DNA of 64,000 nucleotides from Aliiroseovarius sediminis. GTDB lineage: Bacteria > Pseudomonadota > Alphaproteobacteria > Rhodobacterales > Rhodobacteraceae. The number at the start of each line of letters is the position of its first letter. Position 1 is the stretch's first letter. The DNA lies in the NCBI RefSeq assembly GCF_022678485.1, contig NZ_JALBYP010000025.1:116053-180052 (forward strand). Direction: 5' to 3'. Shown here piece after piece: positions 1 through 9,083 of this stretch. A program made the translations under genes and the position numbers. Under the pieces are notes generated by a model. The model was not told the origin of the DNA and ran no database searches. It was given only the letters and a program-made list of their open reading frames with translations.

Positions 1-183
1 GCCGCGCACGAAGATCGCCAGCCCTGCCATAACGAACAGAAGGCCGACCAGTTTTTCGCCCACGTCTTCCATCGGTTGGCGCAGGATCAGAAACTGGAAC
101 ACCGCCACCACGCCAACGATGGACGCCAGATCACGCGCTGTGCCAAGCGTCAGATAGGCGAGTGATTTGACCTCGTTCAGCAA
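1..183 (-). CDS. DUF1538-like integral membrane protein, N-terminal part
   Basis: The reading frame enters from the window edge and covers about 61 residues. It is hydrophobic with two likely membrane segments, and contains VFQFLILRQP followed by GLLFVMAGLAIFVRG, which resembles the start of the DUF1538 (PF07556) permease-like repeat. No ATG is available: upstream there is an in-frame stop near base 262, so I place the start at the TTG at 183, which has only a weak AGG before it. The family has no established substrate. It could also be another small membrane protein whose upstream half is lost. Confidence 0.5.
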   Translation of the reverse strand, partial: MLNEVKSLAYLTLGTARDLASIVGVVAVFQFLILRQPMEDVGEKLVGLLFVMAGLAIFVRG

Positions 184-343
184 CGGGCACCTGTGGTTTG
201 GGTGGCGTGGTCGGCAGGCCGGACAGCCGCGACGATAGCAACCAGAATGTGCTGGAGCGGATCATAGAAGCATGCGTGGGCCCGCACAATTCGGATCTGA
301 TTTTTCTGTCAGAAACGGTGTTCGTGTGGGTGAATTGCCACGC

Positions 344-1252
344 CTAAGCCTTTCGCGAGAAAGGGTCTTTCACGGTGTGTAGCCTGAGGTGACGCATGAA
401 GGCCCGCGCAATGCCCGCCGTCGGGCTGTCATCGGGGGTGACGAAATAGCTGCGGTATCGAATTTCTGACGTGAAGGGGCGAAACGCCACGTCTTTTGCG
501 CGGTACTGCACGATCGGAAACGGGTTCACAATGGTCAGGCCCAACCCCTCGTTCACCAGATCGACAGCGGCGACCGAGGTCGACACTTCGGCAACGATAC
601 GCGGAGTGCATCGGCTGGCGTGCAAGACCTTCTCAAGCTGGGCGCGGCGAGCGTGACGGTGAGTAAGCGCGATCAGGGCTGCGTCATGCAGATCTTGCGG
701 CCGGATGACATCGAGCTGCGCCAGAGGATGATCCGGCGGCATGACACACACGGCGCTTGAGGTGCGATAGGGCGTCAGCGTGACCCCGTTTCGCGACAGC
801 TCAACCCCGCTTAGACCCAGATCGTAATGGCGCTCCAAAATGCCGCGAATGACGTCTTCCGAGGGCGCGACATCGAGGCTGATGAAAAAATGCGGATTGG
901 TTTTCAGGAAGCTGGCAATGTGACTGACCAGAAACCGGTGCGCGTATGTCGGGGGTGCGATGATGCGCAGGGTTTCGCGGGTGACGTCGGGTGGGCCGTC
1001 GATGCGGTCAAGGGCCTCGAACAGTGGGTCAAGGCGGCGGTTCATCTGCACCGCTTCGCTTGTGGGGCGCAATCGTCCGCCTTCACGTTCAAACAGAATG
1101 CGACCGGTCCGCGCCTCAAGGCTGGCTATCGAGCGGCTGATGGCTGATTGCGACAGCCCCAACCGAACGGCTGCTTTCGATGTCGTGCCACTTTCCATCA
1201 AGGCGCGGAGGGCTTGGTATTCGGGAAGGCTGTGCCAGGTCTTTGCAGTCAA
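344..1252 (-). CDS. LysR-family transcriptional regulator
   Basis: This 302-residue protein has the normal LysR layout: an N-terminal winged helix-turn-helix (about residues 10-70, with SKAAVRLGLSQSAISRSIAS as recognition region) followed by a periplasmic-binding-protein-like effector domain (about 92-290). It is divergent from the dipeptidase/ABC-transporter genes beginning at 1376, the usual arrangement for a LysR protein controlling its neighbours. I infer that it regulates peptide uptake and hydrolysis in response to a small ligand; the ligand is unknown. Confidence 0.85.
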   Translation of the reverse strand: MTAKTWHSLPEYQALRALMESGTTSKAAVRLGLSQSAISRSIASLEARTGRILFEREGGRLRPTSEAVQMNRRLDPLFEALDRIDGPPDVTRETLRIIAPPTYAHRFLVSHIASFLKTNPHFFISLDVAPSEDVIRGILERHYDLGLSGVELSRNGVTLTPYRTSSAVCVMPPDHPLAQLDVIRPQDLHDAALIALTHRHARRAQLEKVLHASRCTPRIVAEVSTSVAAVDLVNEGLGLTIVNPFPIVQYRAKDVAFRPFTSEIRYRSYFVTPDDSPTAGIARAFMRHLRLHTVKDPFSRKA

Positions 1253-1375
1253 CAGGATAGGCCTTTTGCGAAATGATCATTACCAAATGAGAAAATATCA
1301 GCATTATTTCTGTCGTCTATGAGTAATCCTGACTTAAGGTGGCGGCGATTGAACTTTGGGAGGGGGCAATCAGAC
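1253..1375. promoter_or_regulatory. Divergent promoter region of LysR gene and dipeptidase operon
   Basis: This AT-richer gap holds a perfect palindrome AATGATCATT at 1272-1281, close to the LysR start, followed by A/T-rich sequence. LysR proteins usually bind T-N11-A dyads between divergent genes, so this is the expected operator region. No individual site can be assigned with certainty. Confidence 0.4.
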
Positions 1376-2437
1376 ATGAGCAAGCAGACCACGCCCTTGG
1401 TCTTTGACGGGCACAATGATGTCTTGTTGAAGCTGTATCTTGCTGGTGGGAAATCCGCGGCGTCGACATTCCTTTCGGGGCGCGACGGGGCGATTGATCT
1501 GCCCAAGGCGCAGACTGGCGGGTTTGCGGGTGGCTTTTTTGCAGTCTATGTCCCATCCCCCATTGATGCCGACGACAAGATGGAGGAGATGGCGAAACCA
1601 AGCTACGACCTTCCCTTACCCGATCCGATTGACTGGGAAGACGCCCTGCCGGTCGCTTTGGCGCAGATCGCGATACTGTTTGACCTTCAGGATCGCGGCG
1701 CGCTGACCGTTTGCCGCACCGCCGGACAAATCCGCGAGGTTTTGGCGGCGGGGAAGATGGCGGCGATCCTCCACATCGAAGGCGCCGAAGCTATCGATCC
1801 TGATCTCTATACGCTTGAGGTGTTGTATCAAGCCGGGTTGCGATCCATCGGTCCGGTCTGGAGCCGCCCGACGATCTTTGGTCACGGCGTGCCGTTTCGC
1901 TATCCCAGCACGCCAGACATCGGTGACGGGCTGACCGATCACGGGCTGCGGCTGGTTAGGCGCTGTAATGAACTTGGCGTCATGATCGACTTGTCCCACC
2001 TGAACGAAGCCGGGTTTTGGGATGTGGCGCGCCATTCGACCCAACCATTGGTGGCGACGCATTCAAACGCCCAAGCAATCTGTCCACACAGTCGCAATCT
2101 GACCGACAAGCAACTTGCTGCAATTCGCGAAAGTGATGGTATGGTCGGGCTGAATTTCGCGGTGGCGTTTTTGCGCGATGACGGGCGAATGCTGGCGGAT
2201 GTGCCGCTGACGCAGATGTTGCGCCATCTGGATCACCTGATCGACCATCTGGGCGAAGATCGCGTGGGGATTGGGTCGGATTATGACGGGGCGGTGGTGC
2301 CTAAGGACTTGACGTCTTGCGCTGGTTTGCCAAAGCTCATTCAGGCCATGGCGCAACACGGCTATGATGATGTGCTGATCACCAAGATCTGCCATGAAAA
2401 CTGGTTGCGCGTGCTGGAAAAAACTTGGGGGGCATAA
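1376..2437 (+). CDS. Membrane-type dipeptidase, peptidase family M19
   Basis: The 353-residue zinc dipeptidase hydrolyses dipeptides, with the renal-dipeptidase family fold. The binuclear metal ligands are visible: H13 and D15 in DGHNDVLLKL, E135 in HIEGAE, H208 in DLSHLNE, H229 in VATHSNA, and the late Asp D302 in IGSDYDG. An in-frame ATG exists at 1319, but the ATG at 1376 is preceded by a strong GGGAGGGGG ribosome site at 1358-1366 and gives the expected N-terminus, so I use it. No signal peptide is visible, so it is probably cytoplasmic. It lies 48 bases before a peptide-type ABC transporter, implying that imported dipeptides are cleaved here. Confidence 0.9.
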   Translation: MSKQTTPLVFDGHNDVLLKLYLAGGKSAASTFLSGRDGAIDLPKAQTGGFAGGFFAVYVPSPIDADDKMEEMAKPSYDLPLPDPIDWEDALPVALAQIAILFDLQDRGALTVCRTAGQIREVLAAGKMAAILHIEGAEAIDPDLYTLEVLYQAGLRSIGPVWSRPTIFGHGVPFRYPSTPDIGDGLTDHGLRLVRRCNELGVMIDLSHLNEAGFWDVARHSTQPLVATHSNAQAICPHSRNLTDKQLAAIRESDGMVGLNFAVAFLRDDGRMLADVPLTQMLRHLDHLIDHLGEDRVGIGSDYDGAVVPKDLTSCAGLPKLIQAMAQHGYDDVLITKICHENWLRVLEKTWGA

Positions 2438-2485
2438 CCCCGACAGCACGCGACCTGAATTCCAACTGAACAGGAGAGGTTCAAA

Positions 2486-4081
2486 ATGAATGCTATCAAC
2501 AGACTAATGACAAGTGCAGCGATAGGTCTTGCAGTGGGAGTGTCGTCTTTCGCAGCCTATGCCGAGACGCCGGCCAATATGCTGGTCATCGCCAACCGGA
2601 TCGACGACGTGACTACGCTGGACCCGGCGGAAAGCTTTGAATTCGCGGGCGCCGATATCAGTCGCAACGTCTATAATCGTCTGGTTTACCTGGATCCGCT
2701 TGACCTTGCTGCGGGCTACCAGCCCGGCTTGGCCGAAAGCTGGGAGGTCAGCGAAGACGGCAAGACCATCACCTTCACGATGCGTGAAGGCGTGACCTTC
2801 CATTCAGGCAACCCCGTGCGCGCCGAGGATGCCGCGTTTTCACTGCAACGCGCGGTCATCCTGAACAAGACTCCCGCGTTCATCCTGACGCAATTCGGCT
2901 TTACCCCTGAAAATGCGGAAGAGACCATCCGCGCCGAAGGCAACAAGCTGATGATCACAACCGACAAGCGTTATGCGACCTCGTTTGTGTTGAACTGTCT
3001 GACGGCCACCATCGGCGGAATCGTCGATAAAGAAACCGTCATGGCGAACGAAGTCGATGGCGACATGGGCAACACATGGCTGAAAACCAACTCGGCCGGG
3101 TCAGGACCATACACGCTGGGAAGCTGGAAGCCGAACGAAAGCGTCACACTTGAGGCTTATGCCGACTATTACGATGGTGCGCCGACGATGGAGCGGGTGA
3201 TCGTGCGTCACGTGTTGGAAAGCGCATCGCAACGTCTGCTGCTTGAACGTGGTGATATCGACATCGCTCGCAACCTGAACCCGGAAGACATTGCCGGTGT
3301 GATGGAAGCCGATGGCATCAAGATCGAAGACGAGCTGAAGGGCCGTCTGATGTATCTGTCACTGAATCAGAAGCACCCCGAGCTGTCCAAGCCCGAGGTC
3401 CGTCAGGCGATCAAGTACCTGATTGACTATGAAGGTATGAAAAACAGCTTCCTTAAGGGGCAATACACGATTCACCAGAACTTCCTGCCCGCAACCTATC
3501 TGGGCGCATCCGAAGAAGCTCCATTCTCGCTGAACGTCGAAAAGGCGAAAGAGCTTCTGGCATCCGCAGGTGTCGAAGGGCTTGAGATCGAGACAGGCGT
3601 GCGCGAGGCGCAGGAACGGATGGAGATTGCGCAATCGCTGCAAAACACCTTCGCGCAGGCCGGGATCACGCTGAACATCACAGTGGGCACGGCCAAGCAG
3701 ATCCTTGCCCGCTATCGTGCGCGGGAACTGGACCTGTATCTTGGTGCATGGGGGCCGGACTATCCTGACCCGCAGACCAACGCCGGCACGTTCGCCTATA
3801 ACCCTGACAACAGCGACGAAGCGAATGCCACCGGCTATCTGGCTTGGCGTAATAGCTGGGATACGGGCGGGCTGGGCGAAAAGGTCGATGCTGCCGTGAC
3901 CGAAGGTGATCGTGATAAACGTGTTCAGATGTATCAGGACATTCAGGCCGAGTTCCGCGAAATCTCGCCCTTTGCGATCATGTTCCAGCAGATCGAACAA
4001 TCTGCCCTGCGTGACAATGTCATGAACTGGTCGACCGGCCAAGCCGTGACATCTGCCGCCTATTGGCAGGTCACAAAGTAA
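2486..4081 (+). CDS. Peptide/nickel-type ABC transporter substrate-binding protein
   Basis: This 531-residue periplasmic protein begins with a signal peptide ending near AAYA (residue 26). It has the SBP_bac_5 (DppA/OppA) architecture, with the family pattern LAESWEVSEDGKTITFTMREGV early in the mature chain and length typical of the family. A good ribosome site (AGGAG) precedes the ATG. It is the first transporter gene of a five-gene set followed by two permeases and two ATPases. It delivers a peptide or peptide-like substrate to the membrane complex; the upstream dipeptidase favours dipeptides. Exact ligand unknown. Confidence 0.9.
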   Translation: MNAINRLMTSAAIGLAVGVSSFAAYAETPANMLVIANRIDDVTTLDPAESFEFAGADISRNVYNRLVYLDPLDLAAGYQPGLAESWEVSEDGKTITFTMREGVTFHSGNPVRAEDAAFSLQRAVILNKTPAFILTQFGFTPENAEETIRAEGNKLMITTDKRYATSFVLNCLTATIGGIVDKETVMANEVDGDMGNTWLKTNSAGSGPYTLGSWKPNESVTLEAYADYYDGAPTMERVIVRHVLESASQRLLLERGDIDIARNLNPEDIAGVMEADGIKIEDELKGRLMYLSLNQKHPELSKPEVRQAIKYLIDYEGMKNSFLKGQYTIHQNFLPATYLGASEEAPFSLNVEKAKELLASAGVEGLEIETGVREAQERMEIAQSLQNTFAQAGITLNITVGTAKQILARYRARELDLYLGAWGPDYPDPQTNAGTFAYNPDNSDEANATGYLAWRNSWDTGGLGEKVDAAVTEGDRDKRVQMYQDIQAEFREISPFAIMFQQIEQSALRDNVMNWSTGQAVTSAAYWQVTK

Positions 4082-5155
4082 ATGACCATGAGCGACGACA
4101 ATAACGAGAGGCGCCCGTCAAGGGCGCCTCTTTCCGCCACGATGTGGCCGGTTGCGCGCACCACGATCCGTACGCTTGGGTCCATCGCAGTGACGCTGTT
4201 GGGCCTGTTGTTCGTGACCTTCATTATCGGGCGGGTCATGCCCATCGACCCGGTGCTGGCCATCGTTGGCGAACGGGCGTCCCAGGCCACCTATGACGCA
4301 GTGTATCAACAGCTTGGCTTGGATAAGCCCCTGATTGTACAGTTCCTTTACTATATCTGGGATGTATTGCATCTGGATTTCGGCACCTCGCTTCTGAATG
4401 CGCGTCCGGTGTCCGAGGATATCGCTCGGGTGTTCCCCGCCACGCTGGAATTGGCCACTTTGGGCATCATCTTTGGTGTTGTCCTAGGGGTGCCGTTGGG
4501 GGTTCTGGCGGCGGTGCGCAAGGGCTCGTGGATCGATCAGGTTGCACGGGTGCTGGCGCTTGTAGGATATTCCATGCCGATCTTCTGGCTGGGTCTGATG
4601 GGACTTTTGATCTTCTACGGCATTCTTGGATGGGTCGGCGGGCCGGGCCGGGTGGGCATTTTCTATGTCGATGTGGTCCCCAGTGTCACGGGCCTGATCC
4701 TTGTGGATTCGATCATTGACGGAAACTGGGATGTGTTTCGGGACGCGTTTTCCCACATCATCCTGCCTGCCTCGCTTCTGGGCTATTACTCGCTGGCATA
4801 TATCAGCCGCATGACGCGATCGTTTATGCTGGAGCAACTCAGCGCGGAATATGTCACCACCGCCCGCGTCAAGGGCATGTCGGAATGGGATGTGATCTGG
4901 AAACACGCTTTCAAGAATATCCGCGTCCAGCTGATCACCGTGATCGCGTTGAGTTACGCGGGCCTTCTGGAGGGTTCCGTGCTGACCGAGATCATCTTCT
5001 CGTGGCCCGGTATTGGCAGCTATATCACCACCGCGCTGCTGAGCGCGGACATGAACGCCGTTCTGGGCGGCACTGTCGTGGTTGGCCTGATCTTCATCCT
5101 GCTCAATATTTTCTCAGACCTGCTCTACAAGGTCTTTGATCCACGCGCGAAATAG
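4082..5155 (+). CDS. ABC transporter permease, DppB type
   Basis: This 357-residue inner-membrane permease starts directly after the stop codon of the binding protein; a second ATG at 4088 is also possible. About six hydrophobic segments are visible, with the conserved cytoplasmic EAA-type loop around YVTTARVKGMSEWDVIWKHA, which contacts the ATPases. The region after the third segment is longer than in E. coli DppB. With the next gene it should form the heteromeric translocation channel of the peptide importer. Confidence 0.9.
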   Translation: MTMSDDNNERRPSRAPLSATMWPVARTTIRTLGSIAVTLLGLLFVTFIIGRVMPIDPVLAIVGERASQATYDAVYQQLGLDKPLIVQFLYYIWDVLHLDFGTSLLNARPVSEDIARVFPATLELATLGIIFGVVLGVPLGVLAAVRKGSWIDQVARVLALVGYSMPIFWLGLMGLLIFYGILGWVGGPGRVGIFYVDVVPSVTGLILVDSIIDGNWDVFRDAFSHIILPASLLGYYSLAYISRMTRSFMLEQLSAEYVTTARVKGMSEWDVIWKHAFKNIRVQLITVIALSYAGLLEGSVLTEIIFSWPGIGSYITTALLSADMNAVLGGTVVVGLIFILLNIFSDLLYKVFDPRAK

Positions 5156-5168
5156 GCGGGTTGTCTAA

Positions 5169-6077
5169 ATGACCGAACAAACAATGAAACAATGGCTGCT
5201 GACGGACACGCCGACGTCACGCCGCCACGCCAAGATTTCCGCCTTCTATCAGGGCTGGTTGTCCTTTCGCAGTAACACGATGGCGATGATCGGACTGGGT
5301 ATTTTGGTGGCTCTTGTGGTCATCGCTGCCGCAGCACCCCTGTTGTCGCCACATGATCCCTATGTGCAGGATCTAGGCAACCGGCTTGCCCCCTTGGGGA
5401 CCGACGGGCATATCTTCGGCACGGATAGTCTGGGGCGGGATATCCTGTCGCGTTTGATCTATGGCGCGCGGATCACGCTGTATATCGTGGCGCTGGTCGC
5501 ACTGATCGCGCCAGTTGCGGGTCTGCTTGTTGGCACAATCTCGGGTTATGTGGGCGGCTGGACCGATACGGTCTTAATGCGGATTACCGATATCTTTCTG
5601 GCCTTTCCCCGTCTGGTTCTGGCGCTGGCCTTTGTGGCAGCATTAGGCGCGGGGATTGAAAACGCGGTGCTGGCGATCTCGCTGACCGCATGGCCGCCTT
5701 ACGCGCGCATCGCGCGGGCTGAAACGCTTACCATCCGGTCGTCGGACTATATCAGCGCGATCAAGCTGCAAGGGGCAGGGGCGCTTCGAATTATCACCAA
5801 ACACATCTGGCCGCTTTGCATTTCATCGCTGATCGTGCGGGTAACGCTGGATATGGCCGGGATCATTCTGGCCGCTGCCGGTCTTGGTTTCCTTGGCCTT
5901 GGCGCGCAACCGCCCAGCCCGGAATGGGGGGCGATGATTTCCGAAGGGCGCCGGTTCATCTTGGATCACTGGTGGGTTGCCACCATGCCCGGCCTTGCAA
6001 TTTTCACCGTGTCGCTTGCCTTCAATCTTCTTGGTGACGGTCTGCGCGACGTTCTTGACCCGAAAGCAGGTGAATGA
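5169..6077 (+). CDS. ABC transporter permease, DppC type
   Basis: This 302-residue permease has an N-terminal cytoplasmic stretch, a first membrane helix around residues 37-60, the GTDSLGRDILSRLIYGAR motif typical of DppC/OppC proteins, and an EAA loop near SDYISAIKLQGAGALRIITKH. It begins 13 bases after the DppB-like gene and its end overlaps the first ATPase gene by 4 bases, so the two are translationally coupled. It forms the second half of the transport channel. Confidence 0.9.
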   Translation: MTEQTMKQWLLTDTPTSRRHAKISAFYQGWLSFRSNTMAMIGLGILVALVVIAAAAPLLSPHDPYVQDLGNRLAPLGTDGHIFGTDSLGRDILSRLIYGARITLYIVALVALIAPVAGLLVGTISGYVGGWTDTVLMRITDIFLAFPRLVLALAFVAALGAGIENAVLAISLTAWPPYARIARAETLTIRSSDYISAIKLQGAGALRIITKHIWPLCISSLIVRVTLDMAGIILAAAGLGFLGLGAQPPSPEWGAMISEGRRFILDHWWVATMPGLAIFTVSLAFNLLGDGLRDVLDPKAGE

Positions 6078-6934
6078 TGACAACGCTTCTCGACGTCGAA
6101 AATCTTTGGGTGCGCTTTCCCACCCGCCAGGGCGTTTTTGACGCGGTGCGCGGGGTATCCTTCACGCTGGGGCGTGAACGGCTGGGGATCGTGGGCGAAA
6201 GCGGGTCAGGCAAGTCGATGACCGGTCGCGCCATCCTGCGGCTGATCCGTCCCCCGGGCATTGTCGAGGCCGATCACATCAACCTTGAAGGCGTAAACCT
6301 GCTGGATAAGTCCGAGAAGGAAATGCGCGACGTGCGCGGCCAGCGGATCAGTATGGTGATGCAGGACCCGAAATTTTCGCTGAACCCGGTGATGACCATC
6401 GGTGATCAGATCATTGAAGCGTATCGGCTGCACAATTCCGTGTCCAAATCGGCGGCCTATAACAAGTCGCTTGAGATGCTTGAGGCCGTTTCGATCCGCG
6501 ATTCCGAACGGGTCATGCGCGCCTATCCGCACGAGATGTCGGGCGGCATGGGCCAACGCATCATGATTGCCATGATGCTGATCCCGAACCCCGAGATCCT
6601 GATCGCGGACGAACCCACCTCGGCGTTGGATGTGTCGGTGCAGCGGCAGGTTCTGGACATCATGGACAAGCTGGTCAAAGAACGCGGCATGGGCCTGATC
6701 TTCATTAGCCACGACCTGAACCTTGTGGCGGATTTCTGTGACCGGGTGCTGATCATGTACGCGGGGCGGATTGTCGAGGTCTGCGATGCCGACAAGTTGC
6801 ACGACGCAAAGCACCCTTATACGCGGGGACTGTTGAACTCTCTGCCGCGGCTGGATGCGCCGCGCAATCGTCTGGAAGTGTTACAACGTGACCCGGCCTG
6901 GTCGGACACCCCAAGTGTGAGTGGACGCGAATGA
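6074..6934 (+). CDS. ABC transporter ATP-binding protein, DppD type
   Basis: This 286-residue ATPase energises the importer. Walker A is GESGSGKS (about 41-48), the signature is MSGGMGQR (about 155-161), and Walker B ends in ILIADEPTSALD (about 175-184). The C-terminus contains the HPYTRGLLNSLPRLD motif of the oligopeptide-ATPase subfamily. The start overlaps the DppC-like gene in ATGATG, and its end overlaps the next ATPase gene by 4 bases. Confidence 0.92.
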   Translation: MMTTLLDVENLWVRFPTRQGVFDAVRGVSFTLGRERLGIVGESGSGKSMTGRAILRLIRPPGIVEADHINLEGVNLLDKSEKEMRDVRGQRISMVMQDPKFSLNPVMTIGDQIIEAYRLHNSVSKSAAYNKSLEMLEAVSIRDSERVMRAYPHEMSGGMGQRIMIAMMLIPNPEILIADEPTSALDVSVQRQVLDIMDKLVKERGMGLIFISHDLNLVADFCDRVLIMYAGRIVEVCDADKLHDAKHPYTRGLLNSLPRLDAPRNRLEVLQRDPAWSDTPSVSGRE

Positions 6935-7671
6935 AAATGCTAGAAGTGCAAGACCTGAACGTTTGGTTCGGCAGCGGTCACGACCGGGTGGATGCGGTCA
7001 AGAACGCCACGTTTGACGTGGTGAAAGGTGAAAGCTTTGGTCTGGTCGGTGAAAGCGGGTCGGGAAAATCCACAATTCTGCGGGCGATCACCGGGCTTGC
7101 GCCCGATTGGTCGGGCAAGATCGCTGTTGAAGGGCAGGTGATCGGACACAAACGCCCGAAGACGTTTTTCAAGACGGTGCAGATGGTTTTTCAAGATCCC
7201 TATGCCTCGCTTCATCCGCGACATTCGGTCGATCAGGTTCTGGGCGAGACACTGCAACTGCATGGGTTCAAGGATATCGACGCCCGGGTCGTGAAGCTGT
7301 TGGACGATGTTGGGCTGGGTCAGAAATTCCGGTTTCGCTATCCGCATCAATTGTCTGGCGGGCAACGGCAGCGGGTGGCGATTGCTCGCGCGCTGGCGCC
7401 TGAGCCTGATCTGCTGCTACTGGATGAACCGACCTCGGCTTTGGATGTGTCGGTGCAGGCAGAAATCCTGAATTTGCTGGCTGACCTGCGCACCGAACAT
7501 AACCTGACTTATGTAATGGTGTCGCATGACCTGTCGGTTGTCGGGCATATGTGCGACCGGCTGGCCGTGATGAAAGATGGCCAGATCGTCGAGGTTCTGG
7601 GTGTCGAGGCGTTGCGACAAATGAAAGCCACCCATCCGTATTCGCAGCACTTGCTGGCAGCGTCAGTCTAG
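6931..7671 (+). CDS. ABC transporter ATP-binding protein, DppF type
   Basis: This 246-residue second ATPase of the importer shows Walker A GESGSGKST (about 40-48), signature LSGGQRQR and Walker B LLLLDEPTSALD. It is clearly shorter than typical DppF/OppF (about 320-330 residues): it stops just after the HPYSQHLL motif and lacks the usual extra C-terminal region. The start overlaps the DppD-like gene by four bases, and it closes the operon. Confidence 0.9.
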   Translation: MKMLEVQDLNVWFGSGHDRVDAVKNATFDVVKGESFGLVGESGSGKSTILRAITGLAPDWSGKIAVEGQVIGHKRPKTFFKTVQMVFQDPYASLHPRHSVDQVLGETLQLHGFKDIDARVVKLLDDVGLGQKFRFRYPHQLSGGQRQRVAIARALAPEPDLLLLDEPTSALDVSVQAEILNLLADLRTEHNLTYVMVSHDLSVVGHMCDRLAVMKDGQIVEVLGVEALRQMKATHPYSQHLLAASV

Positions 7672-7695
7672 CGCGTGCATCTTGATAAATAAACC

Positions 7696-7710
7696 CGACA
7701 AAATTTGTCG
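7696..7710. promoter_or_regulatory. Perfect 15-base palindrome after the ABC operon
   Basis: CGACAAAATTTGTCG is a perfect 7+1+7 inverted repeat located 25 bases after the transporter operon and 66 bases before the imelysin start. The one-base centre makes a hairpin terminator unlikely, so an operator for a dimeric regulator is more plausible. The regulator is unknown. Confidence 0.4.
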
Positions 7711-7723
7711 TGATTTCTTTACC

Positions 7724-7738
7724 TGACTAAAAAACTCA
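7724..7738. promoter_or_regulatory. Candidate RirA iron-responsive box
   Basis: The sequence TGACTAAAAAACTCA fits TGA-N9-TCA, the iron-rhodo/RirA box described for alphaproteobacteria, and lies 38 bases before an iron-regulated gene family member. The motif alone is short and expected by chance several times in 64 kb, so its position is the main support. Confidence 0.4.
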
Positions 7739-7775
7739 TTTATACGAGCCTCAATTCCAACGAACGAGGTTTCAG

Positions 7776-9026
7776 ATGATCCGGACAACTCTTCTTGCCA
7801 CCACCGCCGTCCTGTTTGGCACGGCAATGTCATATGCCGCCACGCCTGCGGATATCCTGAAAAACTATGCCGACATCGCACAAGCCGGTTACGAAGACAG
7901 CCTGATCCTGGCGCAGGAACTGAACAAGGCGGTGGATGCCCTGATCGCCGAGCCCTCGGACGCAACCCTGACGGCAGCCAAGGACGCGTGGCTGGCCGCC
8001 CGCGTGCCTTATCAACAGACCGAAGCCTATCGGTTTGGCAATCCGTCGGTTGATGAATGGGAAGGCAAGGTTAACGCTTGGCCGCTGGACGAGGGATTGA
8101 TTGACTACGTTGCCGATGGCTTTGGCTCGAACGACGAAAACCCGTATTCAGCCGCGAACGTGATCGCCAACACGGAACTGACCATCGGCGGTAAAACTAT
8201 CGACGCATCCGAAATCAGCCCTGCGCTGCTGGAGAGCCTGCACGAGGTAGAAGGCATCGAGGCAAACGTCGCGACCGGCTATCACGCCATCGAATTTTTG
8301 CTGTGGGGGCAAGACCTGTTCGGTACCGATCACGGCGCAGGCCAACGCCCCGCTACGGATTTTGATACGGCGAACTGCACTGGAGACAATTGTGACCGCC
8401 GGGCTGCATATTTGAAGGCTGCGACGGATCTTCTGATCTCGGATCTGAAAGACGCGGTGGGAAACTGGTCTGAAGGCGGACAGGGGCGCACCGACGTTAC
8501 CACCGATGCCAGCCGCGGGATCGTCATGGCTTTTACAGGACTGGGCAGCTTGTCTTACGGCGAACAGGCGGGCGAGCGGATGAAGCTGGGCCTTCTTCTG
8601 AATGACCCCGAGGAAGAGCATGATTGCTTCTCGGACAACACGCACAACTCGCACTATTTCGACGGGCTGGGCATTCGCAACGTCTATACCGGGCGCTATG
8701 TGCGCGTTGATGGATCGGTGATCGAAGGCCCATCGCTGTATGATCTGGTAAAAGAAAAAGACGAGACGCTGGCCAACAATCTGCTGGGCGACATGGACCG
8801 GACCATGATCGCACTGGGTGATATTCGCACAGTGGCCGAGTCGGGGACGTCCTATGATCAGATGCTGGGCGCGGGCCATCCGGGTGGTGCGCTTGTGGAA
8901 AACGCGATCGAGCATCTGGTCGCGCAGACCCGCAACATCGAACGTGCCGTGACGCTTGTGGGCGCCGAGGGCGTGGCGATCGAAGGGTCTGACAGCCTTG
9001 ACAACCCGACTGCCGTTTTCGAGTAA
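7776..9026 (+). CDS. Imelysin-family (M75) iron-uptake protein
   Basis: This 416-residue secreted protein has a signal peptide ending near SYA (residue 21) and the imelysin GxHxxE motif as G168-Y-H170-A-I-E173, followed by FLLWGQD. The family includes iron-regulated periplasmic or outer-surface proteins (ICMP, IrpA, EfeO-like) that take part in iron acquisition; no peptidase activity is assumed. It stands alone between terminator-like structures, with a candidate RirA box and a palindrome upstream, consistent with iron regulation. Confidence 0.85.
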   Translation: MIRTTLLATTAVLFGTAMSYAATPADILKNYADIAQAGYEDSLILAQELNKAVDALIAEPSDATLTAAKDAWLAARVPYQQTEAYRFGNPSVDEWEGKVNAWPLDEGLIDYVADGFGSNDENPYSAANVIANTELTIGGKTIDASEISPALLESLHEVEGIEANVATGYHAIEFLLWGQDLFGTDHGAGQRPATDFDTANCTGDNCDRRAAYLKAATDLLISDLKDAVGNWSEGGQGRTDVTTDASRGIVMAFTGLGSLSYGEQAGERMKLGLLLNDPEEEHDCFSDNTHNSHYFDGLGIRNVYTGRYVRVDGSVIEGPSLYDLVKEKDETLANNLLGDMDRTMIALGDIRTVAESGTSYDQMLGAGHPGGALVENAIEHLVAQTRNIERAVTLVGAEGVAIEGSDSLDNPTAVFE

Positions 9027-9050
9027 GCCATTGTCATCGACAGAAACCGA

Positions 9051-9083
9051 AAGGGCAGGCGCGTCGCGTCTGCCCTTCTTTTA
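9051..9083. terminator. Rho-independent terminator after imelysin gene
   Basis: An AAGGGCAG...CTGCCCTT stem is followed by CTTTTATTT. It lies between the converging imelysin and CoA-transferase genes and touches the latter's stop codon; it best serves the plus strand. Confidence 0.7.

Noticed and set aside
187..347. Open frame of about 50 codons on the plus strand between the DUF1538-like fragment and the LysR gene
   Set aside because: No start codon with a ribosome site and no recognisable similarity; such short open frames are expected by chance in GC-rich DNA.
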